This document shows positions 56,781-64,000 of a DNA stretch of 64,000 nucleotides, piece by piece. The stretch comes from CBDBUR01 sp965209065 (GTDB taxonomy: Bacteria; Pseudomonadota; Alphaproteobacteria; JAPOUT01; G958296285): NCBI GenBank assembly GCA_965209065.1, contig OZ242373.1, forward strand, positions 434,001 to 498,000, read 5' to 3'. Within the stretch, counting starts at the first letter, position 1; each line of letters opens with the position of its first letter. The translations under genes and the position numbers were made by a program. The notes under the pieces are model-generated. The model had not been told where the DNA came from, made no database searches, and saw nothing but the letters and a program-made list of their open reading frames with translations.

Positions 56781-59567
56781 ATGGCACGACGTAATGGTAA
56801 CGATAAAGAAAACTTGCCTCCCAATGGTTCGCCTAAAGGCGAGCCACCCAGTGGCGAGCCACCAAATGATGATGGTTTTCTTTTACCTCCTTTAGGTTCA
56901 GGGGAATCTCCTATTTCTATAGAAGAGGAGATGAAGCGCTCCTATTTAGATTACGCGATGAGCGTTATCGTGTCGCGCGCGCTACCCGATGTGCGCGATG
57001 GCTTGAAACCGGTTCAACGCCGTATCCTCTATGCAATGAGCGAGAGCGGCTATCTGTGGAATAGACCGCACCGAAAATCCGCGCGTGTCGTTGGTGATGT
57101 GATGGGTAAATATCATCCGCACGGCGACCAATCCATTTACGATGCGCTCGTGCGTATGACGCAAAGTTTTTCCTTGCGCGTCGAGCTGCTTGACGGACAC
57201 GGCAACTTCGGCTCGCTCGATGGCGATATGCCCGCCGCGATGCGCTATACCGAAGTGCGCCTAGCACCCATCGCGCAAAACCTGTTAGACGATATAGACA
57301 AAAACACCGTCAATTTCCGCGCCAACTACGACGAAAGCGAAAGCGAACCCGAAGTCTTGCCTTCGGTCTTGCCGAATCTTTTTATCAATGGCGCAGGCGG
57401 CATCGCTGTCGGTATGGCAACCAATATACCGCCGCACAACCCGCTGGAAATTGTCGATGCATGCTTGGCTTTTATCGATAACGACCAAATAACCGATGGC
57501 GAGCTGACTAAAATTGTTAAGGGTCCAGACTTTCCCACCGGTGGAATTATTCTCGGCACGCAAGGCATTCAAGACGCTTACAAAACCGGGCGCGGCTCTA
57601 TTAAGCTACGCGCGAAAGTGGCAATAGAAAAACTCGCGCGCGATAGAGAAGCGCTCATCGTTAGCGAGGTGCCTTATCAAGTCAATAAATCGCAGATGAT
57701 ACAGCGCATCGCCGATTTGGTGCGCACCAATAAAATTGAAGGCATCTCCGGCCTGCGTGACGAATCCGATAGGCAAGGCGTGCGGGTCGTTATTGAAATT
57801 CGCAAAGATAGTCAAGCCGACATCGTGCTCAATCAGCTGTGGAGCAATACCTCTTTACAAATTAGCTTTAGCTCAAACATGCTCGCGCTGGTTGGCGGAC
57901 GACCGCAGATGCTTACCCTCAAACGCTATATCAGTGAGTTCGTGCGCTTTCGCGAGGAAGTCGTTGTTAAGCGAACACGCTATGAGCTTTCACGCGCACG
58001 CGACCGAGCGCACATTTTGGCAGGGCTTTCTATCGCTGTCGCCAATATAGACAAAATTATCGCGCTGATTAAAAAAGCCAAAGACTCCCCCACCGCACGC
58101 GCGCAACTGATGAAAGAAAAGTGGAAGGCTAAAGATGTTAAAGATATTCTCACTATTATTAACGACCAGCGCTATAAAATCGCGCGTGATGGCAGCTATA
58201 AACTTTCGCCGGTTCAAGCCCGCGCCATTTTAGATTTACGCCTCCACCGCCTCACTGCTTTGGGACGCGAGGATATCGCTAAGGAAATGAAAGAGCTTGC
58301 CGAAAAAATTAAAACTTTTTTGGGCATTCTCGGCGAGCAGAAAAAACTCTATGCGGTTTTGCGCGGCGAGCTAGAAGAAATTCGCTCAAAGGTAAAAAGC
58401 CCGCGCAGAACTGAGATACTTAAACAAGAAGCAGAAAATATCGATGAAGACGACCTCGTTCAAAGCGAAGAAGCCGTGGTTACCGTTAGCCATAAAGGCT
58501 TTATCAAACGCGCTCCGCTCGCCGACTGGCGCGCGCAAAAACGCGGCGGCAAGGGTAAAGCTGCGATGCTCGTTAAAGATACTGATTTCGCCGCGCGGAT
58601 TTTCATTACCAATACCAAAGATAGAATTTTGTTCTTTTCTTCTTTAGGCAAGGTCTATCAAATGAAAGCGTGGCGCTTACCGCAAGGGGCGGTGCGCACA
58701 AGAGGCAAGGCGATGACCAGCTTGCTACAGATGAGCAAAAGCGAATTCATCACTTCGGTTATGCCGGTGAGCGCCGAGCAAGAGCAAAGAGAAGATTTGT
58801 TTGTGATGTTCGCCACGCGTAAGGGCTATGTGCGCCGTAATAAGTTAAGTGATTTTATTAACATCAACCGCAACGGCAAAATTGCGATGAAGCTAGAGCA
58901 GGACGATGATATTGTTTCGGTTGCCTTGTGCTCTGTTGCCGATGACGTGCTTTTGACTACCCAAGCAGGTATGTGTGTGCGGTTTTCTCTAGAGGAGGTG
59001 CGGGTTTTTTCTAGTCGCACTTCGGCAGGTGTGCGCGGCATTAGTTTAGAGCCGCGCGATAGTGTGATTTCTATGTCTATTATGCACCACGTCGATGCCA
59101 GCCCCGAAGAGCGCAATGCTTACATTCGCCGCAGCCGAACCGATGACGATGGCGGCGATGAAGCAAGCGAAGTCAAAAGAGTTAAGCTTAGCGATAAACG
59201 TTTTGAGGAACTTCAAGCAAAAGAGGAATTTGTTCTCACGATTAGTATCAAAGGATATGGCAAGCGTTCTTCTTCTTATGCTTTCCGCACCACGAAGCGT
59301 GGCGGCAAGGGCATTGTTGCGATGAAAACCGGCAGCCGTAATGGCGTTCTGGTCGGTGCGTTCCCGGTCGATAACGAAGACGAAATTATGGTGATAACCG
59401 ATGATGGACAAGCTATTCGTTGCGCGGTCGATGGCGTGCGCCTCGCCGGCAGAACAACGCAAGGCGTTAAAGTGCTAAACACCAAAGGCAATGTCGTCTC
59501 CACAACCCGCATCGAGGAAGACGACTCCCACAGCAGCCAAAACATAGGAAGCATAGGAAGCGAATGA
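56781..59567 (+). CDS. gyrA: DNA gyrase subunit A
   Basis: Breakage-reunion subunit of gyrase. It has 928 residues, full length. The N-terminal DYAMSVIVSRALPDVRDGLKPVQRR and catalytic Tyr156 (in MRYTEVRL) are present. The GyrA box in the C-terminal domain reads QKRGGKG. In the quinolone region, HPHGDQSIYDAL has Gln117 where E. coli has Ser83, with Asp121 equal to Asp87. The N-terminus has an unusual 35-residue leader with a GEPPSGEPPN repeat before the conserved start, encoded by a 15-bp tandem repeat. The C-terminal end IGSIGSE comes from a 9-bp tandem repeat. Overlaps coaD by four bases. Confidence 0.97.
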   Translation: MARRNGNDKENLPPNGSPKGEPPSGEPPNDDGFLLPPLGSGESPISIEEEMKRSYLDYAMSVIVSRALPDVRDGLKPVQRRILYAMSESGYLWNRPHRKSARVVGDVMGKYHPHGDQSIYDALVRMTQSFSLRVELLDGHGNFGSLDGDMPAAMRYTEVRLAPIAQNLLDDIDKNTVNFRANYDESESEPEVLPSVLPNLFINGAGGIAVGMATNIPPHNPLEIVDACLAFIDNDQITDGELTKIVKGPDFPTGGIILGTQGIQDAYKTGRGSIKLRAKVAIEKLARDREALIVSEVPYQVNKSQMIQRIADLVRTNKIEGISGLRDESDRQGVRVVIEIRKDSQADIVLNQLWSNTSLQISFSSNMLALVGGRPQMLTLKRYISEFVRFREEVVVKRTRYELSRARDRAHILAGLSIAVANIDKIIALIKKAKDSPTARAQLMKEKWKAKDVKDILTIINDQRYKIARDGSYKLSPVQARAILDLRLHRLTALGREDIAKEMKELAEKIKTFLGILGEQKKLYAVLRGELEEIRSKVKSPRRTEILKQEAENIDEDDLVQSEEAVVTVSHKGFIKRAPLADWRAQKRGGKGKAAMLVKDTDFAARIFITNTKDRILFFSSLGKVYQMKAWRLPQGAVRTRGKAMTSLLQMSKSEFITSVMPVSAEQEQREDLFVMFATRKGYVRRNKLSDFININRNGKIAMKLEQDDDIVSVALCSVADDVLLTTQAGMCVRFSLEEVRVFSSRTSAGVRGISLEPRDSVISMSIMHHVDASPEERNAYIRRSRTDDDGGDEASEVKRVKLSDKRFEELQAKEEFVLTISIKGYGKRSSSYAFRTTKRGGKGIVAMKTGSRNGVLVGAFPVDNEDEIMVITDDGQAIRCAVDGVRLAGRTTQGVKVLNTKGNVVSTTRIEEDDSHSSQNIGSIGSE
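56838..56867 (+). repeat. 15-bp tandem repeat in the gyrA leader
   Basis: GGCGAGCCACCCAGT followed by GGCGAGCCACCAAAT. Encodes GEPPS and GEPPN in the non-conserved N-terminal extension. Confidence 0.85.
59543..59560 (+). repeat. 9-bp tandem repeat at the gyrA 3' end
   Basis: CATAGGAAG twice in a row, ending four bases before the gyrA TGA. Encodes part of IGSIGSE. Confidence 0.85.
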
Positions 59568-60043
59568 AACGCGTAGGCTTATACACCGGAAGTTTCGACC
59601 CGATTACGCTAGGGCATTTGGATATTATGCGCCGCGCGCTCTTGCTGGTCGATAAGCTGATTGTCGCCGTTGGACGCAACGCCTCAAAGGCGACAATGCT
59701 CTCTCCCGACGCGCGCCAAAAAATGCTAGAGACCCTCGCCAAGGACGAACTCAAAACAGACAAAATACAAGCGGATTCCTTTAGCGGCTTAACGGTTGAC
59801 TATGCCAAGCAGAATGGCGTAAATATCATCGTGCGCGGCTTGCGCGATACATCAGATATGGACTTCGAAGCAGGCATGGCAGGTATGAACCACGCGATGA
59901 ACCAAGATATTGAAACGGTTTTTCTGCTCGCGCGCCCGCAACATAGCTTTATCTCTTCCACCTTAGTGCGACAAGTTTATCAAATGGGAGGGGACATTTC
60001 TCCCTTCGTGCCAGCAAGCGTTCAGGAGGCGCTAAAAAAATGA
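59564..60043 (+). CDS. coaD: pantetheine-phosphate adenylyltransferase
   Basis: Adds AMP to 4'-phosphopantetheine, the penultimate step of coenzyme A synthesis. It has 159 residues. The nucleotide-binding YTGSFDPITLGHLDI motif (T15-x-G-H18) and the closing FISSTLVRQV, the family ISSTxVR signature, are both present, as is RGLRDTSDMDFE. Coupled to gyrA and to the following Sel1 lipoprotein by ATGA overlaps. gyrA-coaD adjacency is common in alphaproteobacteria. Confidence 0.97.
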   Translation: MKRVGLYTGSFDPITLGHLDIMRRALLLVDKLIVAVGRNASKATMLSPDARQKMLETLAKDELKTDKIQADSFSGLTVDYAKQNGVNIIVRGLRDTSDMDFEAGMAGMNHAMNQDIETVFLLARPQHSFISSTLVRQVYQMGGDISPFVPASVQEALKK

Positions 60044-60711
60044 AAATCGTTCTTATTACTTTTTTACTTCTATTCGCATGTAGCGAAGAAACACCTTCCG
60101 CGCAAATACAAGAGCTTATCGATAAAGCCGAAACGAGCGACAAGCTCGCGCAATACGCGCTCGGCACTTTATACCTCAAGGGCGAGGGAGGGGTCGCGCA
60201 AGATTATCAAAAAGCAGCCCGATGGCTCAAGCTCGCCGCCGGGCAAAAGCAGGCGGACGCTCAATATATGATGGGGCTTCTCTATCAACAAGGTAAAGGT
60301 GTGCGCCAAGATAACAAAAAGGCAATGGAGTGGTATCTCAAGGCGGCGCAGCAAAATCATAAGGACGCGCAGTTTGAACTCGCCTCTATGTATGAGGCGG
60401 GGTATGAGGCGGGAGAACTCGGACAGCCCAATTATAACGAGGCGAAGCAATGGTATAACCGCTCTCTTTCTTTAGGCAATGGGCGCGCCGCTTATCAGTT
60501 AGGCGCAATGCACCTAAACGGCAGGGGCGTGCAGCAAAACAATATCGTCGCTCATATTTGGTTTGATTTAAGCACGCGGCTCGGCTTCGACAAAGCCGCC
60601 GAAGCAAGAGATGCGATTACAACCAAAATGACCCTCAACGAGCTAGAGGAATCTAAAAGACAATCCGATAAACTTTACAACCAACTTAAAGCAAATGGAG
60701 TTGTGGAATGA
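60040..60711 (+). CDS. Sel1-repeat lipoprotein
   Basis: Predicted lipoprotein of 223 residues, with signal MKIVLITFLLLFAC and lipid at Cys14. It has four or so Sel1 repeats: LAQYALGTLYLKGEGGVAQD, ADAQYMMGLLYQQGKGVRQD, a degenerate KDAQFELASMYEAGYEAGELG, and RAAYQLGAMHLNGRGVQQN. Its third repeat is lengthened by a 12-bp tandem duplication (YEAGYEAG). It is inserted between coaD and the cyclophilin with four-base overlaps on both sides, so it is part of the operon. Function unknown beyond a protein-contact scaffold in the envelope. Confidence 0.9.
   Translation: MKIVLITFLLLFACSEETPSAQIQELIDKAETSDKLAQYALGTLYLKGEGGVAQDYQKAARWLKLAAGQKQADAQYMMGLLYQQGKGVRQDNKKAMEWYLKAAQQNHKDAQFELASMYEAGYEAGELGQPNYNEAKQWYNRSLSLGNGRAAYQLGAMHLNGRGVQQNNIVAHIWFDLSTRLGFDKAAEARDAITTKMTLNELEESKRQSDKLYNQLKANGVVE
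60391..60414 (+). repeat. 12-bp tandem duplication in the Sel1 gene
   Basis: TATGAGGCGGGG followed by TATGAGGCGGGA, encoding YEAG twice inside a Sel1 repeat. Confidence 0.85.
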
Positions 60712-61241
60712 GTCTATCGCACATAACAAAATTTTTAATTCTCATTTTGCTCTTGTCCTTGCCTTTGGGCGCGGACGCTAAAAAAAAGGAAAAGAATATG
60801 CTCTACTTAAAATTGAAATATGGCACGGTCGTTATACAAATGTTTCCTAAAATTGCGCCCAAACATGTGGAGCGTGTCAAGCAGCTCGTCAAGGAAGAGT
60901 TTTATGACGGCATCATCTTTCATCGCGTGATTGATAACTTTATGGCGCAAACCGGGGATCCCACCGGCACCGGCACCGGCGGCTCTTCTTATGGCGGCGT
61001 GCCTGCCGAATTCACGTGGAACGAAAGCTTCACGCGTGGCACGGTCGGTGCGGCGCGTTCGCAAAATCCCAATAGTGCCGATAGCCAGTTCTTCATCTGC
61101 TTGGGTGACGCCACTTTTCTAGACGGAGATTACACCATCTGGGGCAGAGTGGTTAAGGGAATGGAATACGTCGATAAAATCCAAAAGGGCGAGCCGCCGA
61201 GCAGCCCCGATAAAATTATCTCTATGCGTTTAGCTGAGTAG
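60708..61241 (+). CDS. cyclophilin-type peptidylprolyl isomerase, exported
   Basis: Peptidyl-prolyl cis-trans isomerase of 177 residues. A signal peptide (FLILILLLSLPLGADA) predicts a periplasmic location. The cyclophilin core is clear: GIIFHRVIDNFMAQTGDPTGTGTGG with the catalytic Arg in FHRV, then AARSQNPNSADSQFFICLGDATFLDGDYTIWGRVV. Relatives in this operon usually have one or two cyclophilins between coaD and queA. Its TAG is followed three bases later by the queA TTG. Confidence 0.94.
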   Translation: MSLSHITKFLILILLLSLPLGADAKKKEKNMLYLKLKYGTVVIQMFPKIAPKHVERVKQLVKEEFYDGIIFHRVIDNFMAQTGDPTGTGTGGSSYGGVPAEFTWNESFTRGTVGAARSQNPNSADSQFFICLGDATFLDGDYTIWGRVVKGMEYVDKIQKGEPPSSPDKIISMRLAE

Positions 61242-61244
61242 TCC

Positions 61245-62258
61245 TTGCTCGTAGAAAATTTCACTTTTGACTTACCGCCCGAGCGTATCGCGCTTTATCC
61301 CGCTATGCCGAGGGATAGCGCAAAACTTCTTGTCGTCGGGCACGATAAACTGCACGATAGCTCTATTGCTGATTTATCGAATTATTTTCAGGCGGGCGAT
61401 GGGCTTGTCGTGAATAATAGTTATGTTGTGCCTGCGCGGCTTACCGGCAAAACCCAAGCGGGCGAGGCGATAGACGTTCTGCTCTGCCAGCCGCTAGACG
61501 CTTATCGCTGGCACGTGATGATGAAAGGGAGCGCGGAAAAAATTACTTTTTCTCCAAACATAAACGCGCGGTTTATAGAAAAGGGGCAAGTGGAATTTAA
61601 CGTGCCTTTTACCGAGCTTTATCCTTTCATAGAAAAGTTTGGCACCACACCTCTGCCGCCTTATATTGAAAACAAACGCGAGGTTGAAAAAACAGATAGG
61701 GCACTTTATCAAACCATCTATCATAAAAAGCAAGAAGCGTGGGGCTCTATCGCCGCGCCGACGGCGGGGCTGCACTTTACCGATAAAGTGTTCGCCCAGC
61801 TCAAAGCCAAAGGCGTGGAAATTTTAGAGCTAACGCTTCATGTCGGGATTGGCACTTTTCTACCCATTAGAAGTCAAGAGGTGGAAGCCCACGCAATGCT
61901 TCCCGAACGCGCTTTTTTAAGTCAGGCGGTGGCGGATAAAATAAATCAAATCAAAAATAAAGGCGGGCGGCTTATTGCGGTCGGCACGACCAGCGCGCGC
62001 GTGCTCGAAAGCGCTGCTACAGATGAAGGCCATGTGATTCCTTTTAACGGCGAAAGTCAGCTTTTTATTTATCCGAGCTATTCGTTCAAGGTGATTGATG
62101 GCTTGCTCACTAATTTTCATTTGCCGCGCTCCACGCCGCTTTTGCTTGTCTCGGCTTTGATGGGCTGGCAGAGAATTAAAGAAGCCTATCAGCACGCCAT
62201 CGCGAAAGACTACCGCTTTTTTTCTTACGGTGACGCTTGCTTGCTTTTGCCGAGTTAG
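61245..62258 (+). CDS. queA: tRNA preQ1(34) S-adenosylmethionine ribosyltransferase-isomerase
   Basis: Transfers the ribosyl part of SAM to preQ1 in tRNA, giving epoxyqueuosine. It has 337 residues. The family's opening, ENFTFDLPPERIALYPAMPRDSAKLL, is present, as are GAPTAGLHF-like AAPTAGLHFT, LHVGIGTFLPI and TNFHLPRSTPLLLVSA. The start is a TTG (61245), chosen because the conserved N-terminus needs it and no ATG or GTG is available. tgt, acting earlier on the same pathway, is two genes downstream. Confidence 0.95.
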   Translation: MLVENFTFDLPPERIALYPAMPRDSAKLLVVGHDKLHDSSIADLSNYFQAGDGLVVNNSYVVPARLTGKTQAGEAIDVLLCQPLDAYRWHVMMKGSAEKITFSPNINARFIEKGQVEFNVPFTELYPFIEKFGTTPLPPYIENKREVEKTDRALYQTIYHKKQEAWGSIAAPTAGLHFTDKVFAQLKAKGVEILELTLHVGIGTFLPIRSQEVEAHAMLPERAFLSQAVADKINQIKNKGGRLIAVGTTSARVLESAATDEGHVIPFNGESQLFIYPSYSFKVIDGLLTNFHLPRSTPLLLVSALMGWQRIKEAYQHAIAKDYRFFSYGDACLLLPS

Positions 62259-62272
62259 GATAAACTAACGCT

Positions 62273-63166
62273 ATGCCTATTCTCTTGATTACATTTTTAT
62301 TGGCGGCGTGCGCAAGTGAGGTGATTGCTCCGCGTGTGCTTTCAGAGCAAGAGCGCTTTGAGAAAGCACTCCAAACGGTAAAAAAAGTGAGAGGCGAACA
62401 AGAGCTGATTCAAGAAAAAAACCTACCGAGCCTTGCTAAGAAGGCTCAACAAAAAGCGCGACAAGGAGATAAAGATAGTCAATTTTTTCTCGCCTTCAGC
62501 CATCTCCGCGGGCTAGGCGTGCCGCGTGATTATGACAAAGCGCTCTACTGGTTCAAACAAGCGGCGAAGCAAAAAAACGATAAGGCTTATTATCAGTTGG
62601 GCTTTATGGCAGAAAAGGGGTTAGGGCAGTTGCCCGACTATCGAAAAGCGAGTGCTTGGTATAAAAAAGCAATAGACGCCTCGCAAGATGACGCCTCGAA
62701 AGAGGACGCCTCGAAAGAGGAGAATACGGCGGCTCTCTTTCGTCAAGGATTATTATATGAAAGTGGTAAAGGGACGACTAAAAATATAGACGGGGCTTTG
62801 TCTTATTTTTATCGCGCGGCAGATAAAAACTATTCCCCCGCTTTAAGCAAGCTCGGATTTATTTACTTAAACGGAGAAAATGTTTTACAAAATTACCGAA
62901 CGGCTTATGCTTTTTTTCTTAGGGCGGGACAGCTCGGCTCGACGGAAGCACTCTATCAGCTCGGTGTGGTTTTTTTGGAAGGTAGAGGTTTTGACAAAGA
63001 CAAGGAGCAGGCTTATATTTGGTTTAGCATCGCTTCGGCTTTAGGGAATCAACAAGCGCGGGAGAAACTACATAACATCGCTAAGGAATTTAGCACTTCT
63101 GATATATCTTCCCTACAAGAAAAGTCAGAAGAGTGGATGGCGCAAAATTTAGAGCGCAATGAGTAA
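62273..63166 (+). CDS. Sel1-repeat lipoprotein between queA and tgt
   Basis: Predicted lipoprotein of 297 residues, with signal MPILLITFLLAAC and lipid at Cys13. Five or so Sel1 repeats: DSQFFLAFSHLRGLGVPRD, KAYYQLGFMAEKGLGQLPD, AALFRQGLLYESGKGTTKN, ALSKLGFIYLNGENVLQN and EALYQLGVVFLEGRGFDKD. A DASK-E insertion in the third repeat comes from a 15-bp tandem repeat. It overlaps tgt by eight bases. Together with the gene at 60040 it interrupts an otherwise conserved gene order. Function unknown. Confidence 0.9.
   Translation: MPILLITFLLAACASEVIAPRVLSEQERFEKALQTVKKVRGEQELIQEKNLPSLAKKAQQKARQGDKDSQFFLAFSHLRGLGVPRDYDKALYWFKQAAKQKNDKAYYQLGFMAEKGLGQLPDYRKASAWYKKAIDASQDDASKEDASKEENTAALFRQGLLYESGKGTTKNIDGALSYFYRAADKNYSPALSKLGFIYLNGENVLQNYRTAYAFFLRAGQLGSTEALYQLGVVFLEGRGFDKDKEQAYIWFSIASALGNQQAREKLHNIAKEFSTSDISSLQEKSEEWMAQNLERNE
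62675..62719 (+). repeat. 15-bp tandem repeat in the Sel1 gene
   Basis: Three units, GACGCCTCGCAAGAT, then GACGCCTCGAAAGAG twice, encoding the DASQ/DASKE stretch between two Sel1 repeats. Confidence 0.88.
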
Positions 63167-64000
63167 AGATTTTTTTACTATCACCGCGAGAGCAAAAAAA
63201 GCGCGCGCAGGTTTTTTAACATTAGATAGAGGAAAAATAAAAACGCCCGCCTTTATGCCAGTCGGCACTTATGGTGCGGTGCGCGCCATCTCTCCCGATA
63301 GGGTGGAGGCGCAAGGCGCGGATATTATTTTAGCTAACACCTATCACCTAATGTTGCGCCCAAGCGCAGAAAGAATTGCCGCACTAGGAGGCTTGCATCA
63401 ATTTATGCACTGGCACAAACCAATTTTGACAGACTCGGGCGGCTTTCAGATAATGTCGTTAGGCAAGCAGGTAAAAATAACAAAAGAGGGCGCGCGGTTT
63501 CGTTCGCACCTTGATGGCAGTCAAATTGACCTCACGCCTGAGCGCGCGATGGAGGTGCAAGCTCTGTTAGGCTCGGATATTCAAATGGTGTTAGACGAAT
63601 GCCTCAAGCTGCCCGCCGACGAAGAGCGCATTAAGGCAAGCGTTGAATTATCTTTAGAGTGGGCGTTGCGCTCGAAGCAAGCGGCGGCGGCTGCCCAGAA
63701 AGATAAGCAAGATAAAAAAGTGTTTGGCATTGTGCAAGGCGGGTTATCGGAAGAGCTTCGTGCCACTTCGGCGCGCGAGACGGCACGGCTTGGCTTTGAC
63801 GGCTTGGCTTTGGGCGGCTTGTCGGTCGGCGAGACGCAAGAGGAGATGCTTCGTGTGCTGGCTGCTACGCTGCCGCTTCTGCCTGACGCGGTGCCGCACT
63901 ATTTGATGGGGGTCGGGCGTCCTGACGATATTGTGCAAGCCATCGCGCACGGGATTGATATGTTCGACTGCGTCTTGCCGACGCGCGAGGCGCGACACGG
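63159..64000 (+). CDS. tgt: queuine/preQ1 tRNA-guanine transglycosylase, 3' truncated
   Basis: Exchanges guanine-34 of tRNA for preQ1. 280 codons are visible before the window ends; the full protein is about 370 residues. Asp92 in LTDSGGFQ and the nucleophile Asp270 in DMFDCVLPTR are both seen, with the substrate loops FGIVQGG and LGGLSVGE and with HYLMGVGRPDDI. The zinc-binding C-terminus lies beyond the window. The ATG overlaps the end of the Sel1 lipoprotein gene by eight bases. Confidence 0.96.
   Translation, partial: MSKDFFTITARAKKARAGFLTLDRGKIKTPAFMPVGTYGAVRAISPDRVEAQGADIILANTYHLMLRPSAERIAALGGLHQFMHWHKPILTDSGGFQIMSLGKQVKITKEGARFRSHLDGSQIDLTPERAMEVQALLGSDIQMVLDECLKLPADEERIKASVELSLEWALRSKQAAAAAQKDKQDKKVFGIVQGGLSEELRATSARETARLGFDGLALGGLSVGETQEEMLRVLAATLPLLPDAVPHYLMGVGRPDDIVQAIAHGIDMFDCVLPTREARH

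Noticed and set aside
1..64000. tRNA, rRNA, riboswitch, insertion sequence or prophage
   Set aside because: Intergenic gaps are all under about 165 bases and none shows a cloverleaf, conserved leader, terminal inverted repeats with a transposase, or integrase.

Overview
The window reads as a gene-dense stretch of an alphaproteobacterial chromosome of moderate GC. Four things point there: the suf operon order (IscS-like desulfurase, sufB, sufC, sufD, sufS, sufT-like, A-type carrier), a short proline-tRNA ligase without the editing insertion, a UvrA with the alphaproteobacterial CPVSGF variant of its first zinc motif, and the ssb-gyrA-coaD-peptidylprolyl isomerase-queA-tgt order. I cannot name the genus; a free-living aquatic lineage is only a guess. 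No rRNA, tRNA, CRISPR array, transposase or phage gene was seen, and no gap between genes exceeds about 165 bases.

Layout. 1-1100: 3' part of a coniferyl-type aldehyde dehydrogenase. 1098-8162: a divergent alpha/beta hydrolase and a complete SUF iron-sulfur operon. 8184-10407: a GNAT acetyltransferase and cysteine synthase on the minus strand, then a PuuD-like membrane protein. 10426-16752: uvrA and dnaE, divergent. 16766-47341: an accessory island of about 30 kb holding two giant two-partner-secretion (TPS, filamentous-haemagglutinin family) proteins of 3957 and 5722 residues, a small related exported protein, and one Sel1-repeat lipoprotein between the giants. 47439-51168: a minus-strand run of a RidA-like protein, a FemAB-like acyltransferase, a HIT protein and a beta-propeller lipoprotein. 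51295-64000: a tightly packed plus-strand chain: histone-H1-like DNA-binding protein, GGDEF protein, proS, lolC/E, lolD, ssb, gyrA, coaD, Sel1 lipoprotein, cyclophilin, queA, Sel1 lipoprotein, tgt (runs off the end).

How it works together. The suf operon can supply sulfur (two desulfurases), assemble clusters (SufBCD) and deliver them (A-type carrier, SufT-like). cysK adjacent makes the cysteine that the desulfurases consume. The plus-strand chain at the right mixes replication, translation and lipoprotein export; its LolC/E-LolD exporter would handle the four lipoproteins encoded in this window. queA and tgt are both queuosine-tRNA steps.

The most unusual material is the giant TPS pair. Both share an N-terminal TPS domain, a promoter of the same architecture, two alternating repeat modules over thousands of residues (one carrying a recurrent I-P-x-W motif), an internal helical segment, and a C-terminus that is cysteine-free except for a final C-x5-C-Q. 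No TpsB transporter lies in the window. Short tandem duplications that straddle or abut stop codons recur across the window.
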